Shown: positions 9,905 through 22,545, counted from the stretch's first letter. The stretch is 64,000 bases of DNA from Cerrena zonata (GCA_038087015.1 JASBNA010000010.1:310001-374000); one strand, 5' to 3'. Notes: a model not told the origin generated them from the letters alone. Numbers and translations: made by a program.

Positions 9905-12176
9905 TCATCCAATGCAGTCGAGAGGATCGTCCGAGTCGTCATCATCCGGAATTACGTTCGGTATGGGAAACATTGATAACCGAGGCTGCAAGAAGCTGTC
10001 AGCGGGACAGTGGCATGCCTGAGAAATAATACTTACTTTAGGCATCGGAGCTCTACCTTTCGACGCTGGCTTCTGAGCATTACGATTCTCTTTGTGGCTC
10101 CTAGAAGAAGAATGAAGTCTAGAGTCAAAACCTTAAGGTTTTCTCTCTCATAGTGACTAAGAAATGCGGCTACGTACGGTTTCTTCTCTACCTTAGTCCG
10201 ATCCTTAGATCTTGACGACGTTTCCTTTTTAGAGTTTTTCTTGGGTTGAAGCAAATCCTGTTCTTCATCCTGAATTTCGTCGTCCTTTTCATGAGGTGTA
10301 CTCGCGGTTGCTTCAGACCGCTTCTTTCTTCCTCGCCCGTTAGGCTCTGATTGACCGTGTTCCTCCGTAGCGTTCTTGCGATTCTGTCGCACTTGTTTCG
10401 AAGGTTTTGGTTGTCCTTCTGCCGGATCTGAGATCTTTGATGTTGGGCGCGGTTGAAGATTCTTGTCGTTGGTAGGGAGTGTGGTAGGCTGTTGTTTGCC
10501 TACGATCACGAGGGCGAGGGGTGTATCGGAATCGGAACTTTCTTGATCGTCTAGAGTTGGCCCATTCTTTTGGGTCCTCTTTTGACTAGATCTACCCTGA
10601 GCGGTACCTGAGCCACCTTTCGCTTTCCGCTGGGTAGTCGATGGGCCGGCCTTGCGATTCGATTCTGCGGGTTCGTCGTCGTCAGACAGGAGTACACGTC
10701 TTACAGCTGGTTTTCTAGACTTCCCCTTCGGAGGTAATATGTCCTTCGTTGCTCTTTTCTTGGCTGTTGACGACTCGGCGACTGTGGCAGCCGCTAAGCT
10801 GTCTGCAGGCAGTTGAGAATGCGTATCCATTTTGGACTCTGAGTGGGCCGGGACTTGCTGAGTTGCCGGTACAACGTCTTCATCTATATCAATTAGAGGG
10901 TATTATTATGAAGTGCGAACTATCATGAACAGCAAATTACCGTCAATGACCCTCTTCGCACGTTTTCTCCGTTCCTCTGTTGCGTTGACGTTCGTAGAGC
11001 GATTTCCTGGAACAATGTCATGCTCATCAGGAATAACCTCGCTGGTACCTGGTTTACCGTTCTTGCGCGACCCGGCGGCTTTGGTTGCTGTGGCTTCTTT
11101 CGTCCTAGCACGCTTGGGCAGAGGAGCAGAATCATCTAGACCCGGATCTCCTTCGTCATTAGCTCTCCGTGGTCGTTTGGCCTTTCCTTTCGGAAGAGCT
11201 GTGTAACGCGCAATCAGCAAACTAAAACAATTTTAGAGAAGGGGGAACCACATCAGGACGGATCGAATGATCGGTAACGAAAGAATGTGAGCGATGGGGG
11301 CCAGGATCTAGTCAGTAAATACCCGGCCGCCCATGTCGACATCTATATGGTCACAACAGAGGCAGAAACGGAGAATAAATGTATACCTTTCTCATCACTT
11401 GGAGCAATCCTTTCGGTTGGATCATGTTGATCTGATACATCTACATTGCTGTTACAGGTCATGTAAGATCCGTAACAGCTAGTGAGCTCACCATCATCAC
11501 GAGAGTTCCCTTGACGTTTTGGAGCAGCCTTACGAGTTGTCTTGCTTTGCACAGCGCGAGCCCTTGCCGTCTTCGGCACTTTCTGCTGTACCGTGATGCT
11601 ATCTATATAGTTCATGAGTCGATTATTTGTCTCAAGCAAACTTAGGAGTGATGTATGTAACATACCAGTGTCTTCTGGTAACTGAGAACCTGAAGGACCT
11701 TTCTGGTGTTACATCATTAAGTAAGAAGTGAACTTATTGAGAGATACCTGATTTCGAGACGCGTTCCGTGCTGCGATCTGAGCGAGTGGTGGTGGATTTG
11801 CGACCTGTTCTTTGCGCACTTGCTACGGGTTTAGCGGTAGAGCCTCTACGCCTACCTTTACCGCTCCGTTGTACAGAATGAGCATCGGTAGTTCGTGATT
11901 CCGACGCCGGGACACTCTGACGGACTGGCGACCTCGTCTGAGATCGCGCTCTTCTCTTTTGCGAAGGCTTTGAAGGGGACTCTCCATTCGGCCCTCGAGC
12001 AAGGAGAGTTTCAAGGAGTGGATTTGTCTCAGCAGGTACAAAGATGCTATGTCATGAGTCAGTACCTAGTTTAACGCGTTCAAATTATAGCTTACGTACC
12101 CTCCTCTATCGCGGTACCTAGACTGCTGTTTTTCAAGGCGTTTTACACGACTTTCTTCGACGTCCACTGAAGCCAT
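9905..12176 (-). CDS. Disordered, basic, probably nuclear protein of unknown function
   Basis: The start is taken at 12176, where exon 1 reads MASVDVEESRVKRLEKQQSR and ends at a GTACGT donor (12099). The next exon continues with an IFVPAETNPLLETLLAR segment that looks structured. The middle is low-complexity, rich in Lys/Arg/Ser/Thr/Pro with repeated basic clusters (KRAR, RRKRAKR, RGRKKR) that could be nuclear localisation signals. Towards the C-terminus an intron (about 10180-10095) and another (about 10036-9985) give a segment containing KEN, then an acidic tail (DDDDSDDPLD) before TGA at 9905-9907. The KEN tripeptide in a disordered region could be an APC/C degron; this is inference. I do not recognise the family. 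A chromatin or cell-cycle role would fit the composition but is unproven. Confidence 0.72.
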
Positions 12177-13787
12177 TTGGTTTGAAATTTGCTTCCGTTC
12201 GTGCGTGTTACACGTCTAGTGATTCTTACACACGCCGAGGCGTAATCGGTCTATAGGTGCCACAGTTTAGGACACTAAAATACATCATTTTCGCATAGAA
12301 CTATTGGTTGCTCACACACCTGTTACAAGTAAACTTTGACCTCCGGTTCTGCTAGACTTATCACGGTGATAACGCCACAAGTAAGTCTTCCTAGTTCAAG
12401 TTTCAGCCTGAGTTGAGTAGACGCTCAACTACCATAATGAAATACCTAGATAACTGCCCTGAGATATCTCTCAATGAGCATCATATATTGAAGACCTGTC
12501 TCATATTGATATTCGACATACGAGGAAAGAAGTATCAAACGGAAGATTTGCTGTATTCAGAGTCAATGACAACATAACTTGGCGACGCGTGTGTCACGGT
12601 CCACGTGCTGTGACCAAACACTCGTACTTCCATAAATGGTATTCCTTGTATTTGACCTAGTACAGGAACTTCAAGTTGTCGAAGAAATATATGCAAAACT
12701 TTCTTCGCTCTTGGAAAAAATAACTTCCGACCCTGACACACACATGGAGATATCAAACATAGTGAAGTCCGTGAGTGACTTCTAGCGAAGATTGTAGATG
12801 GTCTACACCATATCCCGGACCTGTGCCTCAACGCTCTCAGTCTTTGCTCTAGGATTTTAGAACCCACATGGTATCCGCTCTGATAGACCCACTTGATCAA
12901 GCTGGGCGCTGTTCAAAGATAGTCCGGGTCGGAGAGTTCCCTTCAGCCCATGACATGCGGTAAGAACTCATTCTCATTGTGTAGTCGATGTCACTACTGT
13001 ATTCACAATGCTGGCACAAAACGAATTGCCGTTGACACAGGATATCTCCGTATAGCCATAGTCGCACCTTAGGAATGATATCTCAATGCCGTGATTGGTG
13101 TGGTGCCAACTGCATTGCGCCTGCTGACTTATAGCCCCATAAGTAAAATACGTGTCGAAAGTACGCGAATCGTAATTTCAGTAAAGAATTATTAGGTACT
13201 TCAATGAGCCAGAGGGCTTATCCCATTCAGTGTTATGTCGCATATAAAGAATGGTTGCGTACCTCGCGGACAGCATTCCATCACTGTGAAGCTCCCCACC
13301 CGATTAGGTATAACCGTGGTACGCCGACATCAAAGATAATTTGACTATCGGCTACCAGACGCTATCCCTCAATACATTGCTTTTACTCCTTTCTTCAAGA
13401 GATTTCCCGCGGCCGTCAAGCAAAAGCGCATGAGATCTTCTATGGCAACTTCGTAGATCACCGTGCCGTCGCTAAGATGTGGCACAGCTTTGTCTCTCTA
13501 GAATGTGAACTCCTAACGAGACGGATTGCACTGCCATGACGAAGCACGCAGATCGCAAGGGAAGCAACCGGCGGCTTTGATCTGGATGCAGGACCCTGCA
13601 TAGCAGTGCTGCATGGTTCTTGGATCGCAACGGCTCACTCTGTCAGTGATTGTTCCTTCAATGTGTTCCAACGAAGTAGGCAAGGAAAATATGGAATTCG
13701 TGAACTAATGGTATCTATGGCTACAATGGTTGCAAAAGAATATGACAGCGAAGAGGAAAGCAATATAGAAACAAATAGATGAGATAA
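12177..13787. other. Long intergenic segment without a supported gene
   Basis: The largest ORF (12535-12900, minus, 121 codons) has no recognisable motif and biased, shadow-like composition. No repeat, tRNA or transposon remnant was recognised. The right end is the 3' flank of the Zn2Cys6 gene. Confidence 0.45.
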
Positions 13788-16719
13788 TTAGGATACGCCA
13801 TGGGACATTCCACCACTGTACCAATTTTCCATCCCGGCTAAACGAGCCCAGTCCATATCAAAATCACTGATATCCTGATTAGAAGACTGTTGAACGCCTT
13901 GCAGAATATTGTACGGATTCAAAGGACTTTGGGATTTGCCAGAGTTAACCGCAAACTCCACGGTGCCACTTTGAAAAGAGGTAAAGTCGGTGCTCGCTGG
14001 TGATAATGAGTTGGAAATGTGATTGTGTGAGTTTTCTCCGAAGTAGCTCGGACTCGCCATGACTGAGGGAGTCATCCAATAGGATGATGATGACGGCTGT
14101 TCAGGTATATTTCCGATGTTAGAGGGAAACGACGCAGATGTCGTGTGATGACGGAAGAAGTTCATCTCAGCTTCGTGGTGTGGAGATCGGGCTTGATATT
14201 CCATTGTATTCAGGGAAGATCCTGGTGATTGACCATTCCTCAGGACAGCCGTACGCCTCTCTTGATAGTTCATGAGTGAAACAAGTTCTCCCTTTTCTCC
14301 TTCGTCAAGATCCCAACCACCAGCCCGACGAAGAGCTGCTAGAACCTTTAGTGCTCGACTCGCTGTTTCGCCTTCTCCGTCAACTGCATCCTTAGATGTT
14401 TCAGCGATGTTGCGTAAGCAGGACATGGCATTATCTATGAGGTCGAGACATTCCGTTGCTCGCGTGTGCGGTGGAACCTGAGAAAGTGCACCAGCAAGAG
14501 CGACGGCTCCGTCGAAAAGGAAATACGAGAACATGTTGGGTAAAACTCGTTCTGAGGGGGGTTTGGCCAAGATTTGGCGGTGGTATTGGCATAGTATACT
14601 GGTCAATTCGATAGCGAGTTCGATACACCGTTCTCTTGAGGGATTAACTCTCTTCCATTCGGGACTTCCAGGACGCGATGAAGATTTGGAGGGAGGATGC
14701 ATTAGATATGGCCTATGGATGCCCCTGAAGAACGGACGTAAGTTATTAGGCTAACGAGTCTTCTAGTTGAGACTTACATCAAAGTATCCAGGTACCAAAT
14801 GGCGAGTGTAACTCGCTGACTGGCGATAGAACGTGGACAGAATGACGTCGATTCCCCATTACCACCAGTGCCATCATAGTGAGATTCACTTGATTGGGGA
14901 CTCGATGCCCGAGAGTTAGCTCTCCAGCGGAGCATAGGTGGTAGTTGAGCCTCCCAATCTTGGAACTTTCTATCCATCTCCACGACAGTCGCGAAAGTAG
15001 GATCGTTCAGACCCAAACACTGCGAGGATAAATCGGTCATGTGAAATAGATATTTCGACCTCGAACGTACCGAGATAGAAGCCTCACAAATCAGATCAGT
15101 GAGGAGAATGAACTGTCGCTGAAAGAGTGCGTGGCGATTTGACGAGCCATCTCCAAACGTATTCGGTGGCCACGGCATCGTTTCGAACGTCCCCTTGATG
15201 GTCATCGGAGGACGTCCTAAGATGTACGAATACAATCTATCGGGGAGTTAGAAAGAGCCGAAATATGAGTTTAACGTTCCATACCTATCAGCAACAGCGA
15301 GTATCCACCACGTGCCCATACGCAAATCTATCTCAACGGGGCCCATAGCCTCCCATTTTCGCCAACGAGGATCTCGATGAAGACCTAATGCCTGCGCGTT
15401 TCTGAAAGGGAATTAGATAAGTAGCCTCAGCTAAGTATATTATTAGACACACCGAAGGGCACTACCACACAATTTCCACGCTTCACTCACTCTTCCACGA
15501 TCTGCAAGGTAAGCAGATAGCAATGCAGCAGCTAAGCAACTCAGTACGCCACCGTGAACAGACCCCTCACTAGCTGAGTAAGCCGGTGAAGAGAGTAAAA
15601 TGTCATCAACAATTCTTCTCGCTGCTAGTGAGTTGTTAGCGTAGTGTATAGCGTTTGGACCGCCGCCCGGAGAAAGCGCGAGGAGTGCGAAAAGAAGCGA
15701 TAACCAGTGGGGATTGATCTCCTCAGAACACGCTTGACAGCCGCCCTGAGATAGGCATTCTGGGCTGCACCGAAGATCAAGATGATACCACATCTGTTGG
15801 CATGCACTTCGAAACCACAGCTCTGATAGACCGATTTCAGCGTTCCTCGCGGCGAAGAACGAATCGAGCAGATCATCAACATGAGCGCGACTTGGGAGTT
15901 GTGAGATGAGTCGTCGTATTGGTGAGATGACAGGATGTGGAGAACCTGGTTTGGAAATAGCCGGCATCTGGTTCGTCATCATGAGAGCAGACTGTGGGTA
16001 AGGATAGCGCCAAAGTTCGGGCTCGCCGAGTTTGTGCAGCGCACATAGAACGGTTCCTGACCCAATGTATTCCGTTCGTGGAGCAAGAGATAGTTGTGCG
16101 AGTGCAACTGCAGCCACCTGAACATTGTAGTCGAGTAGAGCACGAGGTCCTGCCTGGTCGCCAGAGGGGTGATCCTCGTCAGTGTCTACACTGGAGCTTC
16201 TAGAGCTTGGAATAAGGTTGGATTGGGATGCAAGAGTGGTGTTTCCTAAAATATCGCTTCCGGGCCTATTTGATAGATCGCCATTTTCTTTGTTGTTGAG
16301 GGCTTGCTCTAGTGCCGCCACTCGAGCCATTAAGGCTTCGATTGTGGCATTGGCATCTGTCGCAGCCTGAATAGCCGCAACTGGTGGACGTTGTGGTGTT
16401 GGGCGAACCACAATAGGCTCCCAGCGACAAAGATGAGGAATACCGCGAGAAGTACATAGTCCACAAGGGAATTGTCTGTCACATTTCTAGAACATATGCG
16501 TTAATACTTGTCCAGAACATGGCCGTGAGAATTTAACATATCAACGGTCCTCACCTGACGGCGTTTGGTGCATTCAACACAACTAAGGCGCTGCCTTCGT
16601 CGTGTTTGCTTGACCTTTCCACCATTGCTGGCGCTAGTCGAGGGTTGAGACGATGTGTTGGGTGCATTAGGAGTAGTACTGCCTGAGGCATCACTACTAG
16701 GTGATGCTCTAGAAGACAT
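13788..16719 (-). CDS. Zn(II)2Cys6 fungal-specific transcription factor with MHR domain
   Basis: The N-terminal zinc cluster spans an intron (about 16552-16486). CVECTKRR lies in one exon and KCDRQFPCGLC...C in the next, giving the full C-x2-C-x6-C-x5-C-x2-C-x8-C spacing. A short coiled-coil-like segment follows (IEALMARVAALEQALNN). The middle region (about residues 150-600) matches the fungal transcription-factor middle homology domain: HVDDLLDSFF, HWLSLLFALLALS, SVHGGVLSCLAAALL, and WRKWEAMGPVEIDLRMGTWW further on. The C-terminus is Ser/Asn/Gln-rich and acidic-aromatic (ISDFDMDWARL), plausible as an activation region. The start at 16719 (MSSRAS) is preferred; an in-frame ATG at 16770 is possible. 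The protein should bind CGG-type half sites in the nucleus. The regulated pathway cannot be told from context. At least four introns are needed. Confidence 0.92.
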
Positions 16720-16770
16720 GAGGAAGAAGGTGATTGACGTCGAAGTTCGAGCCTCTTCAGTATATAACAA

Positions 16771-17086
16771 TTCAGCGTTTGTAGGGACCGGTGTATTCGC
16801 GACAAAGTAACGTGGTGTTATATGCTTCTACCGAACGCCCAACAATACTACACATACCTTAAGAAGCAACACCTTGGCGCTACTAAACGCGGTTATTTCT
16901 GGTGTTTGCGGACGCCCACGAGGGTCGATGAAACTGTGATTTACGGAGATCTTGGGCGAGATGGCGAGTTGGCGGGAGAGTGCCCGAAAGGCGGATCTCG
17001 ATTATTTTTCGGGCTGAAAATCATAGAAATGTCAAACTTATCGAAGTCAGTCGTATCTTCAAATTAAAATCATGCGTGGAAGTCTT
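16771..17086. other. Intergenic segment
   Basis: It contains the promoter of the Zn2Cys6 gene and the 3' flank of the PPR gene. A plus-strand ORF (16822-17067) looks fortuitous. Confidence 0.5.
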
Positions 17087-20000
17087 CTAATCAACATCAT
17101 CTGATAGTTCTCTTGCTTGATCGAGCATATCTCGATAACTGGTCTCCTTGTAGTATCGTACTCTTTTCCTTTCCGATTGAATGTGTTGCCCCTGAGGCAT
17201 ATTCCCATCGCCCACCCACTCTGTCATCCACTCTATGAGTCGTTCGTAAGGGCTGTGATACCCTCCACCTTTCAGCGCCTCGATCAAAGGTGCATCAGAG
17301 CTGACTTCAGCCCAATGGACAATGGCTGTCGCAAGAGTATTTTTTGATGGCATGATGTTGAGAATCCGCATCCAGGCGAGGACGAGAGGTATTTCGGCGC
17401 TCAATGACTCGGCCCCAAGGAGATCGAGAATGAGTCGGAATGTGACATCGGTAGGAACAATACGCGAGTACCGCATTTTTGAGTCAGTGTTCTTGAACAA
17501 AGCAGGTAACGCGGTCTCGAGTGTTGGCAGGGTCGTTGGCCCACCTCTGAAGCTGTGATAGACGTCGCTTATGGGTGCGGTCAACTGAGAAGATGACGAT
17601 CTCCGGAGTGCACGGACGGGGGTCTCTACATTCTTCAATTCTGGCCAGTTGTTCGTGAAGAGATCGAATGCAATGCGCAACGCGACTTTCCCAGAAGAAT
17701 GCCCTTCCCAAAATCCTAATACCCGATGATCGCTGTGGGGATTGAGCATGCCCTGAATTCGTTCCACAACCTTGTTTCGGTCAGGTTGCCCTACTTGAGA
17801 CATCTCAGAGCGAGGGTGTCTCAGGAAGCCCATTTCCGTCAGAGTGCCTCGTAGAGAGTCGTTGTATTTCAGCGCCCAGCGTGCAGTTCTCAGCATGATA
17901 TTGAGAGTATACACATCAGGCCGGATGTTGTAAAGCCCTTCCATGTTGTGCCAGAGCTGATACACGATATCAGGACGACCAATACGCGAGAGACCGATTA
18001 AGAACGAATTGACTGCGATATTGTTCACGAAAATGGCCTTGCGACCTATCTTTCCCCTGTGGCCAGTGGATTTGTGTTGGTGGGAGTGGACGTACTCTAA
18101 GAGAGCGAATGCTTCAGCCGCCAGTCCGTTCACTATCAGAACATTTACGCCAAGCCCTAAGATGATTGTATCCAACCTATGACCGGACGAGCAAAACTCT
18201 CTCCACATGAGCAATGCTTGCTCGAGTGCGCCCTTCTTCAATAACCCCCTGATGACGATATGATATGTCACAGAAGTTGGCGTTATCGACATTCCTTTGA
18301 TACCCTTTTTGTATAGACTAAGGAAGGCACCCGCAGTCACTGCTTTATCTCGACTCGCGACATACAAGGTGGCTGCCCAGTCTTTGGTACTCAAGCGGGT
18401 AGGTGACGCAGTTGATGAAGAGGATGATGGGATTTCTTTACTTGTAGACGGCAACGTCTCTCCGTTTTGTCCCTCGATACCACTCTCAGGTGGTAGTTGA
18501 TCCCCAACGTCCGATGAGAGATCGGTGGTAGCGGAGGAAGAATGTTTACCAGGCGACCTGCTGTTGACCATGATCCGCGAAGAGTGAGAGCTATGAGTCC
18601 GAGCCATAAGTAGGATGTATCGTTGCAAAATACGGTATCGTCTGAAGGATTGCATGTAGATTCGATCGTGAGGTCGTAGACCGTGGGATTGTTGAATCAT
18701 GCTATCTGGTCCTAAAGGGGCCAGATGAGGTCGCTCCTGTAGAAGTGACTGACGCAAAAGTCGCAAATACCACCCGGTCTTCTTGCGCCTGCGATTTCGT
18801 GCGGAAAGAATGACCAGTGCCTCTAACTGCGACCGGGTAAAGCCTTGCTTGGACGTTACATTGCGCTCAACCTCTTCCGCGACGTCCAAGGTCGCAACGT
18901 CACCAAACAGACTATCCACTACAGGCCCTGAAGATTGGGTCTGTGAATTTGTCGCTGAAAGCATGGTTCTGATGAGGACGCTGGTCTCCTTACTTGGAGG
19001 CGCGTAGGCCAACGCGCGAAGGAAATAGTCAAAATGGGAGCGATCGGGTTTCACCGACAAAAACAGGAACTGTTGCATGATGCGACGCAAAAACACAATG
19101 ACATCGAATTTGGCACACCAGTATGCTGTGATAATCAGCAGACCTGGGCGAAGCGAGGAGGTGGCGGTGTGGTGGTAGAGATCAATGAGGTGGAAAGCGA
19201 CACATGCGTCTTCTTCGTTGTGGACTCTCCTGCGCAAGAGGTATAGTAACAACCACTCCGGTGGAGGCTCCGCATCTCTTCTCGCCCCTGTGGCCTCAAG
19301 GGTTTGCAAACGATCGAAAGCTTCTTGCATGGAAGGAGAAATCGCAACGTACAACCATTTCCATTGGAGGAGGTTAGCACTGCGCAAGTGAGTGGCTAGT
19401 TCCAAACCATTGCTAGCCGCAACCAGTAGCTCGGTATCATAGAAAGCCGGAAGGTCGAGGGAGAACGTCATCTCTCCGATGAAGCTTGAAGGCGGGGCGG
19501 GAGACAACTGGTGCTTTCCGAGGCACTCGATAGCACGTAAGAATGTCTCTGTATGCTGTATGCTGGGCATAGAGCCCTGGGCGGCAATGCACTGGTCAAT
19601 GGCAAGCAAGATGTCGATGTTACAAACATCCGGAAGGAGTAGCAAATCCAAAGTTTTGGGAATAAGCGTAACCTTCTGTGAAGCCATTGATTGCAGTAGC
19701 CTGGCAATACATTGTTTCGCACGCTCTGTTCGCGGCAGACGAAGTAGCACGCGAAGGAAAAGATCCCAAAAAGAAACAGACAATGCCTCTTGAAAGGTTT
19801 CCACTTCCGTCACGAGCTCTTGAAGGGCATCCTCAACACCGTGATCCGCAAGCATATGAGCAGAAGATATCAAGAGAAGGCATTTCATGTCTGACGATGT
19901 GCTAGAAAGGCAGGATCGCACGAGTTCCCAAATACGTTGCGCTTGTTCCTTGGTTCCGGCTGAACGGTGAAGGATGTATAGAAGCAGCCATGGCGGCAAT

Positions 20001-20320
20001 CGCGGACTTTCGTCCCCTCCCAGCAGTAAATCTTCGACAAGAGGCCCAGGATTGACGAGAAATGTCATCGCAATGCGCAGCTCCGCGTTCGTTGAGGACA
20101 CATCACTTTGAGAGATTGCTTCTAATCGTTCCTTGACAGATTGACCGTGGATTAGGCGGTATGACAGGTCCAATTCTGGGCTGGTGTGGTCCTCAGTTAA
20201 CCTGGAGTGGAGAAACTTGTAGGCACTGAGCTGAGATTCCGTGCTGATATAACGGGAAGAGTTATGGGAAGTAGAGACGAGTGACCGCCATGTACGAGCT
20301 ATCCCAAGATGCCTCCACAT
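17087..20320 (-). CDS. Large pentatricopeptide-repeat (PPR) type mitochondrial protein, intronless
   Basis: This is a single uninterrupted frame of 1077 codons. The first 25 residues are Arg/Ser-rich with few acids (MWRHLGIARTWRSLVSTSHN), typical of a mitochondrial targeting peptide. Two blocks of helical repeats flank a Ser-rich disordered insert at about residues 560-650. The C-terminal block has PPR-like units such as TPTSVTYHIVIRGLLKKGAL, NSFLIGLSRIGRPDIVYQLW and RPDVYTLNIMLRTARWALKY. PPR proteins bind organellar RNA and act in its processing, stability or translation. The particular transcript is unknown. It is divergent from the RING-CH gene. The absence of introns is notable among intron-rich neighbours. 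Confidence 0.88.
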   Translation of the reverse strand: MWRHLGIARTWRSLVSTSHNSSRYISTESQLSAYKFLHSRLTEDHTSPELDLSYRLIHGQSVKERLEAISQSDVSSTNAELRIAMTFLVNPGPLVEDLLLGGDESPRLPPWLLLYILHRSAGTKEQAQRIWELVRSCLSSTSSDMKCLLLISSAHMLADHGVEDALQELVTEVETFQEALSVSFWDLFLRVLLRLPRTERAKQCIARLLQSMASQKVTLIPKTLDLLLLPDVCNIDILLAIDQCIAAQGSMPSIQHTETFLRAIECLGKHQLSPAPPSSFIGEMTFSLDLPAFYDTELLVAASNGLELATHLRSANLLQWKWLYVAISPSMQEAFDRLQTLEATGARRDAEPPPEWLLLYLLRRRVHNEEDACVAFHLIDLYHHTATSSLRPGLLIITAYWCAKFDVIVFLRRIMQQFLFLSVKPDRSHFDYFLRALAYAPPSKETSVLIRTMLSATNSQTQSSGPVVDSLFGDVATLDVAEEVERNVTSKQGFTRSQLEALVILSARNRRRKKTGWYLRLLRQSLLQERPHLAPLGPDSMIQQSHGLRPHDRIYMQSFRRYRILQRYILLMARTHSSHSSRIMVNSRSPGKHSSSATTDLSSDVGDQLPPESGIEGQNGETLPSTSKEIPSSSSSTASPTRLSTKDWAATLYVASRDKAVTAGAFLSLYKKGIKGMSITPTSVTYHIVIRGLLKKGALEQALLMWREFCSSGHRLDTIILGLGVNVLIVNGLAAEAFALLEYVHSHQHKSTGHRGKIGRKAIFVNNIAVNSFLIGLSRIGRPDIVYQLWHNMEGLYNIRPDVYTLNIMLRTARWALKYNDSLRGTLTEMGFLRHPRSEMSQVGQPDRNKVVERIQGMLNPHSDHRVLGFWEGHSSGKVALRIAFDLFTNNWPELKNVETPVRALRRSSSSQLTAPISDVYHSFRGGPTTLPTLETALPALFKNTDSKMRYSRIVPTDVTFRLILDLLGAESLSAEIPLVLAWMRILNIMPSKNTLATAIVHWAEVSSDAPLIEALKGGGYHSPYERLIEWMTEWVGDGNMPQGQHIQSERKRVRYYKETSYRDMLDQARELSDDVD

Positions 20321-20772
20321 GCATCTTCAAAACATTTAGAAACTAAGTTCTCGATATAATATGTTTGAACTTACCTGGAAAGCTCACTCGACGTTAGGGT
20401 ATGAACTCGGATTCTATGCCTATAGATGTTTCCTGAAAAAAATTCTGTTACCTAGAGTACTCGAAGTACTTGGATAAGAATGGGTAAGAGTCTTAGCGCC
20501 GCCACTGGAAAATGCTAGTATGATATTAGTAAATACTACTTCACTAACCCATATAAAGCTAAATATCACCAGTCAGTATTTTGACGCTCCACCTACTCTA
20601 ATGAACTTGAACTTGCACTCGAAGGTCAACGTTCAGACCATTTGAACCAACGTTTAGACCCACCGGACGGCAACAGAATCGTCTCATACAACCGTTAAAG
20701 GCTTCCCACTTCGTCTTTCACTCAGACGTACAGTTCCAAGAATCACAAACCACCACCTTTGCGAATATAGAG
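20321..20772. other. Bidirectional promoter region between the PPR and RING-CH genes
   Basis: About 450 bp separate the two divergent start codons. I saw no ORF of interest and no unambiguous TATA or repeat. Confidence 0.5.
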
Positions 20773-22545
20773 ATGGAACAGCCATGGGTCCCAACAGTAG
20801 ACGACCTAAGAGTGAGATGCTTGTTTCACATTTATAATTATTCGCTAACTAAACGTATGCAAGTACAGGTAAAGATGTGCTACATATGTCGGGAGGAGGA
20901 ACACCATGATCGTACGTTTCCCACTCCTTCGATCATTCAACTCAAATCTTGACTGTATTTCAGGGCCCACAGAACCGCCTATTGCATGGGTACATCCATG
21001 TAATTGTACGCTTATTGCACACGAGTCCTGCCTACTGAGCTGGATCCAATCCTCTCAGCAAGATGCCTCGCGTGCTCAGAACGCTCTCAAATGTCCCCAA
21101 TGTGGGACGGTGTACGAGCTCGAAAGCGACAACCCCTCCTCTCTGCGTATACTCAACTCGTTGAATACTGCTATATCTTCTGCGGGCAAGATGTTCACTA
21201 TTGGTGGCATCTCCGCAGCCGTCCTAGCGAGTGGTTTTGGTATGTGTGCATCGTGTCGAAGCTGACAGATGTATTGACACGTTTCGGTACGCATGCTAGG
21301 TATATACATTATCTTCACTTCGTACGGTGCTTACGCCGTGCAAGAGTTTCTTGGGAAAGAGATGTACGTTGTTCAGAAAAGTCATGATTATCATGCCAAC
21401 CTGCATCCTTAGGTTCGACTTGGTCCTCACCGACGACCCAAGCAACTGGCCGTGGCATGCCCTCATCAACCTTCCTCTTGTTCCCATCTCCCTCATCCTC
21501 TCACGAACAAACATTCTCGAAGGATTCCCCCTTGTGCCCTTATTCCTAGCCTGGACAACATCCCCTCCCGTCCAAACGACCGAGAATCTCATGACCGCTC
21601 GATGGCGACGTGCCTCGATAACAGGCTCGGATCGGCCATGGGGCCCAATCCTCAGTTGGCCTCCATCACCGTTGATGGTCACTTTCCTCTTTCCGGTCGT
21701 CATGAAACTCTATCGGTCGTATTTCGGCAAACTTCGACAGAGAATAATGGGTCAAGAACCAGCTGCGGATGCCACAATACGAAGATATGTTTGGGCTTTG
21801 AACGATGACCGGAATCTGCAGCTTCAAGTCGATGTCAATGCTATTCCAGATCAAGAGGAAGCTCGGGCGCAAGGTCAAAACGCAAACCAGCGGCAGGAAG
21901 GAGATGGGGAGCAGAACGACGAGAACCAGGAGGACCTTCCTAATGATCCTGTAGCTGCGGCCGAGCGAACCATCCGAGTCACCTCTGCGTCACTGGGCAG
22001 ATTCATTGGAGGCGCTTTGCTGATACCCAGGATCTCGAACTTGATGGGGAATATCTTGTTCCGCCTATCGAAATATTCCTTCCTGCTGCGTCACTTGTTG
22101 GCGATTCGGCCGCCAAGAATGGGTCCCCCAGAGGTGTTCGGAAAGTGGTTCGACTCCCAACCATGGTCACGGATGACAGCTGCGAGACAATTTGGTGTTG
22201 GAATGCATATGGCATTGAGTGTGATGTGCGGTGGGACGAAGACTTTCGCAGAATGTGACCCTGTGTGGTAAGCTAATCGATCATGGATATCCGGCGTGTG
22301 TCTTATGTTTTCAATGGCAGGTGGCGTAATGCCGTTGGAATGGGTACATTTATTTTGGTATGTATTAATCTCGATGGTTTCTCGATTATTGTGCCTGACT
22401 GTGGTCTTTACAGGCGAAGGATTGTATCAACTTGTTTCACCTTTGGCTCACCAAGCGCGAGATCGAGACTCGTCGAGTGAAGAATCGCTCCTTTGCAGGT
22501 GTCGACATTAGAGAGCTGGATTTGATCAGGCCTTCTCGCTCTTAG
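20773..22545 (+). CDS. Membrane RING-CH (MARCH-type) E3 ubiquitin ligase
   Basis: Splicing six introns (for example after 20811, the 20910s, 21240s, 21366, 22267 and 22360) gives a continuous frame. Near the N-terminus is the RING-CH C4HC3 finger: CYIC, then HPCNC, HESC with LLSWI, and KCPQC. The His at the fourth position and the Trp are the family hallmarks. Behind it are a hydrophobic segment (FTIGGISAAVLASGFG), a second one beginning IYIIFTSYGAY, and further hydrophobic stretches (INLPLVPISLIL, PLVPLFLAW, PLMVTFLFPVV), so it is multi-span. A Gln/Glu/Asn-rich loop follows at about 21840-21960. The C-terminus is conserved-looking with Lys/Arg. Such ligases ubiquitinate membrane proteins at the ER, endosomes or mitochondria. 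MARCH5-like topology is possible but the location is not settled. Confidence 0.88.

Noticed and set aside
12535..12900. 121-codon minus-strand ORF
   Set aside because: No motif, biased composition, no splice partners; treated as chance ORF.
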